A stretch of 64,000 bases of DNA from Polaromonas sp. 39-63-25 (GTDB lineage: Bacteria; Pseudomonadota; Gammaproteobacteria; Burkholderiales; Burkholderiaceae_C), in assembly GCF_002278925.1 (NCBI RefSeq), contig NZ_NCJH01000006.1, forward strand, positions 372,001 through 436,000, in the 5' to 3' direction. A program made the translations under genes and the position numbers. The notes below the pieces were generated by a model. The model made no database searches. It saw only the letters and a program-made list of their open reading frames with translations, and was not told the origin of the DNA. Every line of letters starts with the position of its first letter. Within the stretch, counting starts at the first letter, position 1. Shown piece after piece: positions 7,876 through 17,258 of this stretch.

Positions 7876-8625
7876 TTACCGGCGCGGGCGGAATACGAAA
7901 GAGTCATCATAAAAGGAAAAGTTCTCGTTTTCCGGCCACCAGAGCGGCACACCGAGCACCGGCAAGGGCACAAACGGTTTGGCAGCGAGCTTGTCCGCGC
8001 TCAGGTCGGCGGCCACCCAGGCATCCAGCTCCGCTATGGAATTCATAGCTGGTTGCGCCCGGTAGATATGGGCTGTGATCGGTTTTCGTGGGTAAACCAG
8101 CTTCTCCAGCAAGGCATGGCCAAACAGCACCAGCTGCGTCTGCTGCCAGAGCGGGCGCAAGTCGACAAACAGGCGCTGCCAGTCCCGATCCACCAGCGCA
8201 TCCCACAGCGGGGGCGGTGCCGACAGGAAGGCCGCGTTTTCGTCGAACACCGTCAGCGCGTCACGCACCGGCCCGCGCAGAGGCGCCACACCGGCCGCGG
8301 CGATTTCTGCGGCCTGCAGCAGGTTGAGCTTTTTCTTGGTCAGCGGAAAACGCATCCAGCACAGCCCGTTGAAAAAGTCGTGCAGGTTGTCGCGTGTCGG
8401 AACGGTGCCGGTCTCAAAAATGAACTGCTCGTAGGCCTGCCCGTCGGGCAAGTCGGACTGCGGCACAAAACGCCGTGGCGCCGCCGGCTCGCGGTTCAGG
8501 GCCTCATGACACAAGGCACCGGCTGCGATGGCCTGAGCCACGCGTTCACCGGGTTCGCGCCACGGCGCCAGCCAGGGGCGATTCCAGTCCACCGGCCAGG
8601 CTGCGGCTGGCGCGTCAGCGCTCAT
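7876..8625 (-). CDS. DUF3025 family protein
   Basis: A 249-residue soluble protein recognised by HDFFNGLCWMRFPLTKKKLN and a late YPRKPITAHIY segment, features of the DUF3025 family found in beta- and gamma-proteobacteria. No function is established. Its start overlaps the end of the NYN gene by 4 bp (ATGA), so they are translationally coupled behind pyrC. Codons around residue 190 (HIYRAQPAMNSIA) are made by an embedded copy (R2) of the dispersed palindromic element, read in frame. Confidence 0.8.
   Translation of the reverse strand: MSADAPAAAWPVDWNRPWLAPWREPGERVAQAIAAGALCHEALNREPAAPRRFVPQSDLPDGQAYEQFIFETGTVPTRDNLHDFFNGLCWMRFPLTKKKLNLLQAAEIAAAGVAPLRGPVRDALTVFDENAAFLSAPPPLWDALVDRDWQRLFVDLRPLWQQTQLVLFGHALLEKLVYPRKPITAHIYRAQPAMNSIAELDAWVAADLSADKLAAKPFVPLPVLGVPLWWPENENFSFYDDSFVFRPRR
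8033..8085 (+). repeat. Dispersed palindromic element, copy R2 (inside DUF3025 gene)
   Basis: GCTATGGAATTCATAGC followed by TGGTTGCGCCCG and a GGGCTG box, antisense to the host gene. The host reads it as RAQPAMNSIA. Confidence 0.75.
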
Positions 8626-9398
8626 CCGTTCCTGGCAGCCGGCCGCGACAGCCTCTTGTCGCGCACCATCACCGTGGACTTGCCTTCGTCGACGATGTCG
8701 AACAGCTGCGTGGCCACCAGCAGCTTGGTCAGCGTGGCGTAGCCGTAGTTGCGGTGGTCGAACGAAGCCTGGTTGGCGATTTGCGTGCCGACCGCACCGA
8801 CGCGCGCCCAGCCCTCGTCGTCGGCGGCGGCCTGCACGGCGTTGCGCAGCAGCATGACGAGTTTGGCGTCCTGCTTGAGCTGCGCCGGTGTGGCGCGCAG
8901 GGGCGCAGTGGCCACGGCTTCGGCGTCTTCCCGGCCGCCAGCGGGCGCATCGGCCGCGGTTATGGGGCGCAGCTTGTCGAGGTAGAGAAAACGCGAGCAG
9001 GCGTTGACAAAGGGCTCAGGCGTTTTCTGCGCGCCAAAGCCGTAGACCGCCGCCCCCTTGGCGCGCAGGTGCATGACCAGCGGGGTGAAGTCGGCGTCGG
9101 ACGAGACAATGCCGAAAGCGTCGGGCCGGTCGGTGTAGAGCAGCTCCAGTGCGTCGATCACCATGGCCATGTCGCTGGCGTTTTTGCCCTTCGTGTAATC
9201 GAACTGCTGCATGGGACGGATGGCGTGTTCGTGCAGCGCTTCTTCCCAGCCCTTGAGCTCGCTTTTTTTCCAGTTGCCGTAGGCACGGCGGATGTTGGTC
9301 TCGCCGAAGGTCGACAGTTCGTTGAGGATCAGGTCGATCTTGGAGGCCGGCGAATTGTCGGCATCAATCAGCAACGCAACGCGGGGTTTGCTTTCCAT
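8622..9398 (-). CDS. NYN domain (LabA/DUF88-like) protein with LOTUS/OST-HTH tail
   Basis: A 258-residue protein. The N-terminal domain starts VALLIDADNSPAS and continues with DMAMVIDALELLY and FGIVSSDADFTPLV. These aspartates make up the acidic PIN-like active site of NYN ribonucleases. The C-terminal ~75 residues (VGTQIANQASFDHRNYGYATLTKLLVA) fit an OST-HTH/LOTUS RNA-binding domain. The likely role is a metal-dependent RNase or RNA-binding protein. It overlaps pyrC by 1 bp (TGATG) and the DUF3025 gene by 4 bp, forming a three-gene leftward operon. Confidence 0.85.
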   Translation of the reverse strand: MESKPRVALLIDADNSPASKIDLILNELSTFGETNIRRAYGNWKKSELKGWEEALHEHAIRPMQQFDYTKGKNASDMAMVIDALELLYTDRPDAFGIVSSDADFTPLVMHLRAKGAAVYGFGAQKTPEPFVNACSRFLYLDKLRPITAADAPAGGREDAEAVATAPLRATPAQLKQDAKLVMLLRNAVQAAADDEGWARVGAVGTQIANQASFDHRNYGYATLTKLLVATQLFDIVDEGKSTVMVRDKRLSRPAARNG

Positions 9399-10441
9399 CA
9401 GGGGCTCCCATTGCCAACAAGTTTCCAGGCCAGCGCTTCGCCCGAGCGCAGCGGCTTGAGTTCAGCTTCGCCGAAGGCAAAACTCTCGGGCGGCATCCAG
9501 CTTTCCTTCTTCAGCGTGATGGTGCCGGTGTTGCGCGGCAGGCCGTAGAAGTCCGCCCCGTTGAAGCTGGCGAAGGCTTCGAGCTTGTCCATGGCGCCCA
9601 CGGCATCAAAGGCTTCGGCATACAGCTCCATCGCCGCGTGGGCGGTGTAGCAGCCGGCGCAGCCGGTGGCGTGTTCCTTCAGATGCGCCGGGTGCGGCGC
9701 GCTGTCGGTGCCAAGAAAGAAGCGGGGGTTGTCGCCGGTCGCCGCTTCGACCAGCGCCAGGCGATGGGTCTCGCGCTTGAGCACCGGCAGGCAGTAATAA
9801 TGCGGCCGGATGCCGCCGGTAAAAATCGCGTTGCGGTTGTACAGCAGGTGGTGCGCCGTGAGTGTGGCCCCCAGAAAGCGGCCGGCGTCACGCACATAAT
9901 GCGCGGCTTCCTTCGTCGTGATGTGCTCGAACACGATTTTCAGTTCCGGAAAGTCGCGGCGCAGCGGGATCAGCTGGGTATCGATGAACACCGCCTCGCG
10001 GTCGAACAGGTCGATCTCGGGCGACGTCACCTCGCCATGCACCAGCAGCAGCAGGCCTTCGCGCTGCATGGCCTCCAGCGTCCTGTAAGTCTTGCGCAGG
10101 TCGGTCACACCGGCGTCGCTGTTGGTGGTGGCACCGGCCGGGTACAGCTTGAGCGCCACAACCCCGGCATCCCTGGCGCGTTTGATTTCATCGGGCGGCA
10201 GGTTGTCGGTCAGGTACAGGGTCATCAGCGGCTCGAAGGCCACGCCTGCGGGCACGGCGGCCTGGATGCGCTCGCGGTAAGCCATGGCCTGCGCGGCCGT
10301 GGTGACCGGCGGGCGCAGGTTGGGCATGATGATGGCGCGGCCAAACTGCGCCGCGGTGTGCGGCACCACGGTGCGCAGGGCGTCACCGTCACGCACGTGC
10401 AGATGCCAGTCGTCGGGACGGGTGATGGTTATTTGAGTCAT
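9398..10441 (-). CDS. pyrC: Dihydroorotase (class II, E. coli PyrC type)
   Basis: A 347-residue cytosolic amidohydrolase that cyclises carbamoyl-aspartate to dihydroorotate in pyrimidine synthesis. The metal-binding HxH is seen in [12 protein letters not shown] (about residue 13). The lysine for carboxylation is in [17 protein letters not shown], later ligands are in LLVHGE and EHITT, and the catalytic aspartate is in FLGTDSAPH. The frame is open upstream to 10516, but the ATG at 10441 gives the standard N terminus [11 protein letters not shown]. It is first gene of the pyrC-NYN-DUF3025 operon. Confidence 0.95.
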   Translation of the reverse strand: MTQITITRPDDWHLHVRDGDALRTVVPHTAAQFGRAIIMPNLRPPVTTAAQAMAYRERIQAAVPAGVAFEPLMTLYLTDNLPPDEIKRARDAGVVALKLYPAGATTNSDAGVTDLRKTYRTLEAMQREGLLLLVHGEVTSPEIDLFDREAVFIDTQLIPLRRDFPELKIVFEHITTKEAAHYVRDAGRFLGATLTAHHLLYNRNAIFTGGIRPHYYCLPVLKRETHRLALVEAATGDNPRFFLGTDSAPHPAHLKEHATGCAGCYTAHAAMELYAEAFDAVGAMDKLEAFASFNGADFYGLPRNTGTITLKKESWMPPESFAFGEAELKPLRSGEALAWKLVGNGSP

Positions 10442-10492
10442 GCCCCCATTGTCCCAAATCTCCGGCCCCCTGCCCCCACCGCCATCTCTGGC

Positions 10493-10610
10493 GCGTAGCG
10501 AGCGGGAGCAGGGCAAGGCGCGGGTGTCAGGCCACCGGAACGTACTTCAGGTACGTGAGGATGGCCTGATCGGGACCCGCAACGCCGCCGTGCGCCCGCG
10601 CAGTAGCGCT
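10493..10610. repeat. Structured stop-codon-abutting repeat, copy T1
   Basis: A ~118-bp element starting GCGTAGCGAGC and ending GCGCAGTAGCGCT. It contains nested stems TCAGGCCA (10527) / TGGCCTGA (10562) and ACGTAC (10540) / GTACGT (10551). Its right end touches the gltL stop codon (10610-10612). Two related copies lie at 45999 and 47896. Confidence 0.8.
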
Positions 10611-11347
10611 CAATGCTGCAGGATCTTGTTGAGGAAGTCCCGCGTCCGCTCCTGGCGGTTCTCGGGATGGCTGAAAAATTCGTCCTTCGAGCAGTCTTCG
10701 AGGATCTTGCCGCCCACGTCCATGAAAATCACGCGGCTGCCGACCTTGCGGGCAAAACCCATCTCGTGCGTGACCACCATCATGGTCATACCCTCGACGG
10801 CCAGGCCCATCATGCAGTCGAGCACCTCGCCGACCATTTCGGGGTCGAGCGCCGAGGTCGGCTCGTCGAACAGCATGGCAATCGGGTCCATGCTCAGCGC
10901 ACGGGCAATCGCCACACGCTGCTGCTGGCCGCCCGAGAGCTGACCGGGAAACTTGTCCTTGTGCGCCATCAGGCCCACGCGGTCCAGGTATTTCAGGCCG
11001 TGGGCCTTGGCTTCGTCGGGCTTGCGGCCCAGCACCTTGATCTGGGCCAGGGTCAGGTTTTCCGTCACGCTCAGGTGCGGAAACAGCTCGAAGTTCTGGA
11101 ACACCATGCCGACGCGCGAGCGCAGCTTGGGCAGGTCGGTCTTGGGGTCGTGCACGGCCTGGCCGTCAACGTAGATCTCGCCCTTCTGGAAAGGCTCGAG
11201 TGCGTTGATCGTCTTGATCAGCGTCGATTTGCCCGAGCCGGACGGGCCGCAGACCACGACCACCTCGCCCTTCTTGATGCTGGTGCTGCAGTTGTTGAGC
11301 ACCTGCACGGCGCCATACCATTTGGAAACTTCTTTGAGTTCGATCAT
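10610..11347 (-). CDS. gltL: Glutamate/aspartate ABC transporter ATP-binding protein
   Basis: A 245-residue polar amino-acid ABC ATPase. Walker [10 protein letters not shown] is at about residues 34-42, the signature [15 protein letters not shown] and Walker [15 protein letters not shown] follow, and the H-loop is in VTHEMGFA. It powers the GltJK permease at the inner membrane. It is last gene of the leftward gltI-J-K-L operon, 33 bp after gltK. The stop is abutted by repeat T1. Confidence 0.92.
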   Translation of the reverse strand: MIELKEVSKWYGAVQVLNNCSTSIKKGEVVVVCGPSGSGKSTLIKTINALEPFQKGEIYVDGQAVHDPKTDLPKLRSRVGMVFQNFELFPHLSVTENLTLAQIKVLGRKPDEAKAHGLKYLDRVGLMAHKDKFPGQLSGGQQQRVAIARALSMDPIAMLFDEPTSALDPEMVGEVLDCMMGLAVEGMTMMVVTHEMGFARKVGSRVIFMDVGGKILEDCSKDEFFSHPENRQERTRDFLNKILQH

Positions 11348-11380
11348 CTTGTTTCTCCGGGGAGCGGGTGCGATGGGTTG

Positions 11381-12067
11381 TTAGCGAATGATGGCGATCT
11401 TGTTTTGCAGCTTCTTGACGACGTACGACAAGCCAAAACAGATCACAAAATAGACAACGGCGGCCAGCAGGTAGGCCTCTTCGGGGCGACCATAGATCTT
11501 GCCGGCCGTCGTCAGGCCCTTGAGCAGGTCGTAGGCGCCAATGGCGTACACCAGCGAGGTGTCCTGGAACAGGATGATGGTCTGCGTCAGCAAAATCGGC
11601 ACCATGTTGCGGAAGGCCTGCGGCAGCACGATCAGGCGCATGTTCTGCGCATAGGTCATGCCCAGCGCGCGCCCGGCGTTGACCTGACCGCGCGAAATCG
11701 ACTGGATGCCGGCGCGCATGATCTCGCTGAAATAGGCGGCTTCAAACGCAATAAAGGTGATGATGGCCGAGATTTCGGAGCGATTGTTGGCGCCGCCGGG
11801 AATCATGTCGAAAAAAGCGGCAGGCATCAGCAGGTAAAACCACAGGATCACCATGACCAGCGGCACCGAACGCATGCCGTTGACGTAGAAGGTGGCGGGG
11901 ATCGTCAGCACCTTGGTGCCGGACAGGCGCATCAGGGCCAGCAGGGTGCCCAGCAGGATGCCACCTATGGTCGCGATCACCGTCAGCTCCACACTGAAAA
12001 TGAAACCCTTGATGACGAACTTGGAAATGATGTCCCAGTTCAGGAAGCTCATGTCAAGACCGAACAT
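11381..12067 (-). CDS. gltK: Glutamate/aspartate ABC transporter permease GltK
   Basis: A 228-residue inner-membrane permease with about five membrane spans. The EAA loop is visible as GRALGMTYAQNMRLIVLPQAFRNMVP in two readable halves, typical of the polar amino-acid family. The frame is open to 12172, but the ATG at 12067 begins one base after the gltJ stop and gives MFGLDMSFLNWD, the normal GltK N terminus. Confidence 0.9.
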   Translation of the reverse strand: MFGLDMSFLNWDIISKFVIKGFIFSVELTVIATIGGILLGTLLALMRLSGTKVLTIPATFYVNGMRSVPLVMVILWFYLLMPAAFFDMIPGGANNRSEISAIITFIAFEAAYFSEIMRAGIQSISRGQVNAGRALGMTYAQNMRLIVLPQAFRNMVPILLTQTIILFQDTSLVYAIGAYDLLKGLTTAGKIYGRPEEAYLLAAVVYFVICFGLSYVVKKLQNKIAIIR

Positions 12068-12068
12068 G

Positions 12069-12791
12069 TCAGTGCCCCCCAACGGGGCTGCCGGCCACGA
12101 TGTAGCCCGGAATCTGGACTTTTTTCTCGACAAAAGCCATGACGCGATTGACCGCGAAGGCTGAAACGGCATAAAGCAGTGTCACGGCCAGGTAGACCTC
12201 CACGCCGCGCGAGGTTTCTTCCTGGGCCTGCATGGCAAACATGGTCAGCTCGGCAATGGACACGGCAAAGGCAACAGAAGAGTTCTTGAGCAGGTTCATC
12301 GACTCGCTGGTCAGCGGCGGGATGATGATGCGAAACGCCATGGGCAGGATCACGTAACGGTAAGTCTGGGCTGTCGTGAAACCCATGGCCATGCCGGCAT
12401 AACGCTGGCCACGCGGCAGGGCCTGCACGCCGGCGCGGACCTGCTCGGCAATCCGTGCCGAGGTAAAAAAGCCCAGTGCAAACACGACCAGCAAAAAGCT
12501 CGGTACCTGCTGCATGAAAGGGAACATCTTGGGAACGACGAAATACCAGATGAAGATCTGCACCAGCAAAGGCACGTTGCGAAAGAGCTCGACCCAGACA
12601 TTGGCCAGCCGCACCAGCCACGGGCTGTTGGGCAAGGTGCGCAGCGTGCCCATCAGGCCGCCGGCCAGCATGGCCACCACCCAGGAACTGCCGGCCACCG
12701 CCAGGGTCCAGCCCCAGGCTTCGAACATCCATTCCAGATACGTCCGGCCGCTGCCGTCGTCATTCAGAAAAACCTGCCAATCCCAATTCAT
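12069..12791 (-). CDS. gltJ: Glutamate/aspartate ABC transporter permease GltJ
   Basis: A 240-residue permease with the start MNWDWQVF characteristic of GltJ, an N-terminal periplasmic/membrane segment, and the EAA-type loop QRYAGMAMGFTTAQTYRYVI. It pairs with GltK to form the translocation pore. It is separated from gltI by 135 bp containing a hairpin, and from gltK by one base. Confidence 0.9.
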   Translation of the reverse strand: MNWDWQVFLNDDGSGRTYLEWMFEAWGWTLAVAGSSWVVAMLAGGLMGTLRTLPNSPWLVRLANVWVELFRNVPLLVQIFIWYFVVPKMFPFMQQVPSFLLVVFALGFFTSARIAEQVRAGVQALPRGQRYAGMAMGFTTAQTYRYVILPMAFRIIIPPLTSESMNLLKNSSVAFAVSIAELTMFAMQAQEETSRGVEVYLAVTLLYAVSAFAVNRVMAFVEKKVQIPGYIVAGSPVGGH

Positions 12792-12871
12792 GTTCTCTCC
12801 CGCCAGGAATTTTTCAATCTATCCACCGGCAGCCGGCGCTGCATCGCGTTCGCCAAGGCTGCCACCAAACA

Positions 12872-12908
12872 ACAAACCCCGCCAGCAAGATCACAGACGG
12901 GGTTTGAG
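12872..12908 (-). terminator. Intercistronic hairpin between gltI and gltJ
   Basis: Read leftward, AAACCCCGTC and GGCGGGGTTTG pair around a ~17-base loop. Its position after the binding-protein gene suggests partial termination or mRNA-end protection that keeps gltI transcript more abundant than gltJKL. Confidence 0.55.
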
Positions 12909-12926
12909 GTTCAGCTCAAGCCAGGA

Positions 12927-13826
12927 TTACTTCTTGGCGTAGTCTTCCATCGGCTTGTCGTTGGGGGTGGCCCAGGCTGCCTTGGTGCTTTCGCTGACAG
13001 GCAGGCCGACACGGCTGTTCTTCGGGGGGATAGGCTGCATGAACCATTTGTCCCAGGCTTTGGCCATGTCGCCGGACTTGATCATGCCGGTGATGGTGTC
13101 GGTACCAATCTTCTTGAGGCCGGCGTCATCCTTGCGGATCATGATGGCAATCGGCTCCACGCTCAGCACTTCGCCGACGATCTTGAAATCGGCAGGGTTC
13201 TTGGAAGTGGCGATGTTGCCGGCCAGGATGGCGCCGTCCATCACAAAGGCGTCGGCACGGCCGGACTCGAGCAGCAGGAAGCTGTCGGAGTGGTCCTTGC
13301 CGAACACTTCCTTGAAGTCAACGCCTTTGGCGCGCTCGTTCTTGCGCAGTGTCTGAACGGACGTTGTGCCGGTGGTGGTGGCCACGTTTTTGCCATTGAG
13401 CTGGGCAATCGAGGTGATGCCGGAGTTGGCTTTCACGGCGATACGCACTTCTTCAACGAAGGTGGTGGGCAGGAAAGACACGTCTTTCAGGCGGGTAGCG
13501 TTGTTGGTGGTCGAGCCGCACTCGATGTCCACCGTGCCGTTTTGCACCAGCGGGATGCGGTTTTGCGAGGTCACGGGCAGGTACTTGATCTCGAGCTTGC
13601 GGCCCACGGCTTTTTCAACGTCGGCAATGACACGCTGACAGATTTCAACGTGAAAACCGGCGTACTTGCCGTCACCCAGGGTGTAAGACAGGGCGCCCGA
13701 GGAATCGCGAACTCCCATGGTGATCACGCCGGAAGCCTTGACTTTGGCGAGCGTGTCGGTGGCCTGGGCAAAAGCGCCGCTGCTGGCAAGCAGGGCAAGG
13801 GATAAAGCGGCCAGTTTGAGTTTCAT
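12927..13826 (-). CDS. gltI: Glutamate/aspartate periplasmic binding protein
   Basis: A 299-residue cluster-3 substrate-binding protein. The signal peptide covers about residues 1-20 (ending SSGAFAQA). The mature part has TLAKVKASGVITMGVRDSSG, the substrate-contact segment RIPLVQNGTVDIECGSTTN with its paired cysteine chemistry, and TTGTTSVQTLR. It delivers L-glutamate/L-aspartate to GltJKL. It leads the operon. The 415 bp upstream should carry the promoter; a HypT-like LysR gene sits just beyond, pointing the same way. Confidence 0.92.
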   Translation of the reverse strand: MKLKLAALSLALLASSGAFAQATDTLAKVKASGVITMGVRDSSGALSYTLGDGKYAGFHVEICQRVIADVEKAVGRKLEIKYLPVTSQNRIPLVQNGTVDIECGSTTNNATRLKDVSFLPTTFVEEVRIAVKANSGITSIAQLNGKNVATTTGTTSVQTLRKNERAKGVDFKEVFGKDHSDSFLLLESGRADAFVMDGAILAGNIATSKNPADFKIVGEVLSVEPIAIMIRKDDAGLKKIGTDTITGMIKSGDMAKAWDKWFMQPIPPKNSRVGLPVSESTKAAWATPNDKPMEDYAKK

Positions 13827-14241
13827 GGAGAGTTTCCTTCGGGTTAAATGAAAAGGTTGGTGAATACCATTCTAAGGAGGGGGTACCGGGGTGAACCCCA
13901 AGGTTTACCCCAGCCCTGGAAACGGCATCGGGTGGACTGGACAGTTCCATAAAGGGATCAACGCGCAGGAGGCTGGCAACACCGGGGAAGAATCCGAAAG
14001 GTCCGAAAGGTTGAAAGCCATCAGCGGATCAAACAAAAAGCAGTCCCCAAGATAGTGCGTGCGTTGATTCGATGGAACACGGATGTCCTGACAAGCAGTC
14101 TTTGTGCCAACCCACCGACCTTCGCAGGTCTCGCCGGGAAGCACGCCAATCGCCTTGGCAGAACGTGACGGACTGTAAATTTATGGTTCGTGAAAAGCCA
14201 ATGCTGTTTGGGTGCAGCATTATGCATATTATTTATAACCA
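13827..14241. other. 415-bp intergenic region upstream of gltI
   Basis: No supported gene. Short leftward frames of 60-92 codons cross it without recognisable content. Near gltI, GGTGAACCCC next to AAGGTTTACCCC (13889-13912) forms a small imperfect dyad that could be a regulatory site. An AT-rich stretch at 14215-14240 follows the LysR gene. Confidence 0.4.
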
Positions 14242-15195
14242 CTAAGGGTTGCTACCAAGGCGCGGTTTGCCGGACGTCTTCGGCTGGGCCTGGCTTTCGA
14301 GGTAATGCCACAGGGCCTGCGCCGGGCTTTTGGCAGCGGTCTTGCCGGCCGGCCGCTCGCGGTAGACGCGCAGGTCCATGGTCATTTCCAGTCCCTCGCC
14401 GGCACTGACCAGCTTTTTGGCCCGCAACTCCTTCTTGACGGCGCTGAAAGGCAAAAACGCAATGCCGTGGCCTTCCAGCGCCATGGCCTTGAGGCCCTCG
14501 GCCATGTCGGTCTCATACACCCGGTCCAGGTGGATGGCGGTGCTCGACTGCTTGAGGATCAGATCAACCATGCGCCCCAGGTAAGCCCCGGGGGCATAAC
14601 CCAGGTAAGGCAGGGGCTGACCGGCCCGACCCGGCAAGCGGAACAGGGGCGTGCCGTCGGCCTGGACTTTCACAAAAGGCGCCAGCACTTCCTGCCCCAG
14701 GCTGATCATCTCGTAACGGTCGGCATCGAGCTGGAAAGGCTGCGAGTCATGGTAATAGGCAATCAGCAGGTCGCAGCTGCCCTCGACCAGGCGCAGCACC
14801 GCGTCATGCACGTTGAGCGCAATCAGCCGGCTCTTGATGGGGCCGAACTTCTCGCGCAGGCTGCTGACCCAGGCCGGGAAAAAGGTGAAGGCCAGCGAAT
14901 GGGGCACGGCGAATTCAATGACGTCATGCGCGGCCGAGTTGTGGCCGCGCAGCATGGCGCGTGTGGACTGCAGGCCCTGCAGCATCTCCAGCGACTGGCT
15001 GTACAGCGTTTCGCCAGCAGGGGTCAGGCGCGTGGGGTAGGAGCTCCGGTCCACCAGATCGGTACCTGCCCAGGCCTCGAGCGCCTGGATGCGGCGTGAA
15101 AACGCCGGTTGCGTCACGTGGCGCAGCGTGGCCGAGCGGCTGAAGCTCCGGGTTTCAGCGAGACTGACGAAATCTTCCAGCCATTTGGTTTCCAT
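14242..15195 (-). CDS. LysR-family regulator, HypT/YjiE-like
   Basis: A 317-residue DNA-binding regulator. The winged helix-turn-helix is residues 1-60 (METKWLEDFVSLAETRSFSR, then TQPAFSRRIQALE). The effector domain carries GAYLGRMVDLILKQSS and GHGIAFLPFSAVKKELR, which align by eye with E. coli HypT (the hypochlorite-responsive LysR protein) better than with the nitrogen-type members. The frame continues upstream to 15282, but the ATG at 15195 gives the family's usual METKWLEDF start. It is upstream of and parallel to gltIJKL, so it may regulate glutamate/aspartate uptake. That link rests on position only. Confidence 0.85.
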   Translation of the reverse strand: METKWLEDFVSLAETRSFSRSATLRHVTQPAFSRRIQALEAWAGTDLVDRSSYPTRLTPAGETLYSQSLEMLQGLQSTRAMLRGHNSAAHDVIEFAVPHSLAFTFFPAWVSSLREKFGPIKSRLIALNVHDAVLRLVEGSCDLLIAYYHDSQPFQLDADRYEMISLGQEVLAPFVKVQADGTPLFRLPGRAGQPLPYLGYAPGAYLGRMVDLILKQSSTAIHLDRVYETDMAEGLKAMALEGHGIAFLPFSAVKKELRAKKLVSAGEGLEMTMDLRVYRERPAGKTAAKSPAQALWHYLESQAQPKTSGKPRLGSNP

Positions 15196-15322
15196 GATTT
15201 CGATTATGCGAGTTGAAAGCAGACCGAAGCCTACGGGGAATCCCACGGGAACAGCAATTCTGGAACCGGCCGGCGACGGCAAGCTGAGCGCTTTGCAATG
15301 CGTTAACGAAACCTCTGTTTTC

Positions 15323-15377
15323 GCTATCTAAACAATAGCTGCTTGCGCCCGCAGTTATTGGGCTGCAGGCCAAAAAC
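15323..15377 (+). repeat. Dispersed palindromic element, copy R3
   Basis: GCTATCTAAACAATAGC then TGCTTGCGCCCGCAG and GGGCTGCAGGCC. Intergenic, between the LysR gene and the 3' end of the ABC exporter gene (its stop is at 15387). Confidence 0.85.
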
Positions 15378-15386
15378 ATTCAAGGA

Positions 15387-17210
15387 TTACTCGGAGCTCT
15401 GCTGTAGCGCCCACATAGACGCATATCGCCCGCCCAGCGCCAGCAAGGCGGCGTGGGTGCCGCGCTCGATGATCTGGCCGGCTTCCATCACCAGGATTTC
15501 ATGGGCGTCAACCACGGTGGACAAGCGGTGTGCCACCACCAGCGTGGTCTTGTTTTCGGCGATGCTGCGCAGCTCGGCCTGGATCGCACGTTCATTGGCC
15601 GAGTCCAGCGCCGAGGTGGCTTCGTCAAAAATCATGATGGGCGGGTTCTTCAGCAGGGTGCGGGCAATCGCCACGCGCTGCTTCTCGCCGCCGGACAGTT
15701 TCAGGCCGCGCTCGCCGACCATGGTGGCGTAACCGGCGGGAGTGGAGGCAATGAAGTCATGGATGCGGGCCGCGCGCGCGGCCTCTTCCACCTGGGCGCG
15801 GCTGGCGCCGGGCTGGCCATAGGCGATGTTGTATTCGACCGTGTCGTTGAACAGCACGGTGTCCTGCGGCACGATGCCGATCGCCTGGCGCAGGCTGGCC
15901 TGCGTCACCTCGCGGATGTCCTGGCCGGCGATGGTGATGCGGCCCTGCTGGACATCGTAGAAGCGAAACAGCAGGCGTGCCAGCGTGGACTTGCCTGCGC
16001 CTGACGAACCAACCACAGCCACCGTCTTGCCCGGCGGTATCACGAAGCTGATGTGGTGCAGGATGGGCCGGGACGGCTCATAGGCAAAACTGACGTTTTC
16101 AAAACGTACTTCCGGCGAGGCCTGCAGGCTCAGCGCCGGGGCGCCGGGTTCGTCGGCGATCTCGCGCTCGCGCTCCATCAGGTTGAACATCTTGGACAGG
16201 TCGGTCAGGCTTTGCTTGATCTCGCGGTACAGCACGCCCAGAAAGCCCAGCGGAATGTAGAGCTGGATCATGAAGGCGTTGACCATGACCAGGTCGCCCA
16301 GCGTCATGCGGCCGTCCACCACGCCCTGGGTCGCGCGCCAGAGCATGGCCACCAGACCGGTGGCAATGATCAGCTGCTGGCCGGTGTTGAGCAGGCTCAG
16401 CGTGGTCTGGCTCTTGACGGCGGCGCGACGGTAACGCTTGAGGTTTTCGTCGTAGCGCAGGGCCTCGAACTCCTCGTTGTTGAAGTACTTGACGGTTTCG
16501 TAGTTCAGCAGCGAATCGATGGCGCGGCTGTGCGCCGAGGAGTCGAGTTCGTTCATTTCCTTGCGGAACTTGGTACGCCATTCGGTCACCGTCACGGTGA
16601 AGCTGATGTAGAACACCAGCGCGATGATGGTGATGCCCGCAAACCAGACGTCGAATTTGACCGCCAGCAACGTCAGCACCAGCGTGACTTCGATCAGTGT
16701 CGGGATGATGCTGTACAGCGAATAGGAAATCAGCGAATGCACACCGCGGGTGCCGCGCTCGATGTCGCGTGTCATGCCGCCGGTCTGGCGCTCCAGGTGA
16801 AAACGCAGGCTCAACGCATGCAGATGCCGGAACACCTCCAGCGAAATGCGCCGCGCCGCGCCTTCGGTGGCCTTGGCAAACACCAGCTCGCGCAGCTCGG
16901 TAAACAGCGAGGTTGACAGGCGCAGCAACCCATAACCGACCAGCAGCGCGGCCGGCACGACCAGCACGGCCTGCACATCGCCCGGCTTGAAGCTCATCGC
17001 GTCCACCAGGTTTTTCAGCAGCAGCGGCACGCCGACGTTGGCGAGTTTGGCGCCGACCATGAAGGCCAGCGCGGCCATCACGCGCCATTTGTAGTCCCAG
17101 AGGTAGGGGAACAGGCGCTGCAGGGTCGCCCAGTCGGAGCGGTTCAGCGCAGGTTGGGGAGGTGCGCCGGGGGCGGGCGGCGTTTCGGCGGCGGGGGCAT
17201 GGGAGCGCAT
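15387..17210 (-). CDS. Atm1/HMT-type ABC exporter (membrane domain fused to ATPase)
   Basis: A 607-residue half-transporter. The six-span membrane domain covers about residues 40-330, with MTRDIERGTRGV and NYETVKYFNNE, motifs conserved in the Atm1/ABCB7 mitochondrial-type and heavy-metal-tolerance exporters that move glutathione-bound cargo. The ATPase domain follows: Walker A GSSGAGKST, signature LSGGEKQRVAIART, Walker B IMIFDEATSALD and the H-loop in VAHRLSTV. It acts as a homodimer in the inner membrane. The longer frame begins with TTG at 17219; I take the ATG at 17210. It diverges from the thioesterase gene at 17259. Confidence 0.88.
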   Translation of the reverse strand: MRSHAPAAETPPAPGAPPQPALNRSDWATLQRLFPYLWDYKWRVMAALAFMVGAKLANVGVPLLLKNLVDAMSFKPGDVQAVLVVPAALLVGYGLLRLSTSLFTELRELVFAKATEGAARRISLEVFRHLHALSLRFHLERQTGGMTRDIERGTRGVHSLISYSLYSIIPTLIEVTLVLTLLAVKFDVWFAGITIIALVFYISFTVTVTEWRTKFRKEMNELDSSAHSRAIDSLLNYETVKYFNNEEFEALRYDENLKRYRRAAVKSQTTLSLLNTGQQLIIATGLVAMLWRATQGVVDGRMTLGDLVMVNAFMIQLYIPLGFLGVLYREIKQSLTDLSKMFNLMEREREIADEPGAPALSLQASPEVRFENVSFAYEPSRPILHHISFVIPPGKTVAVVGSSGAGKSTLARLLFRFYDVQQGRITIAGQDIREVTQASLRQAIGIVPQDTVLFNDTVEYNIAYGQPGASRAQVEEAARAARIHDFIASTPAGYATMVGERGLKLSGGEKQRVAIARTLLKNPPIMIFDEATSALDSANERAIQAELRSIAENKTTLVVAHRLSTVVDAHEILVMEAGQIIERGTHAALLALGGRYASMWALQQSSE

Positions 17211-17258
17211 CGGAGACAATTGTCCTGTTGTTTCAATTTTTCAATACCGATTGTGCCT

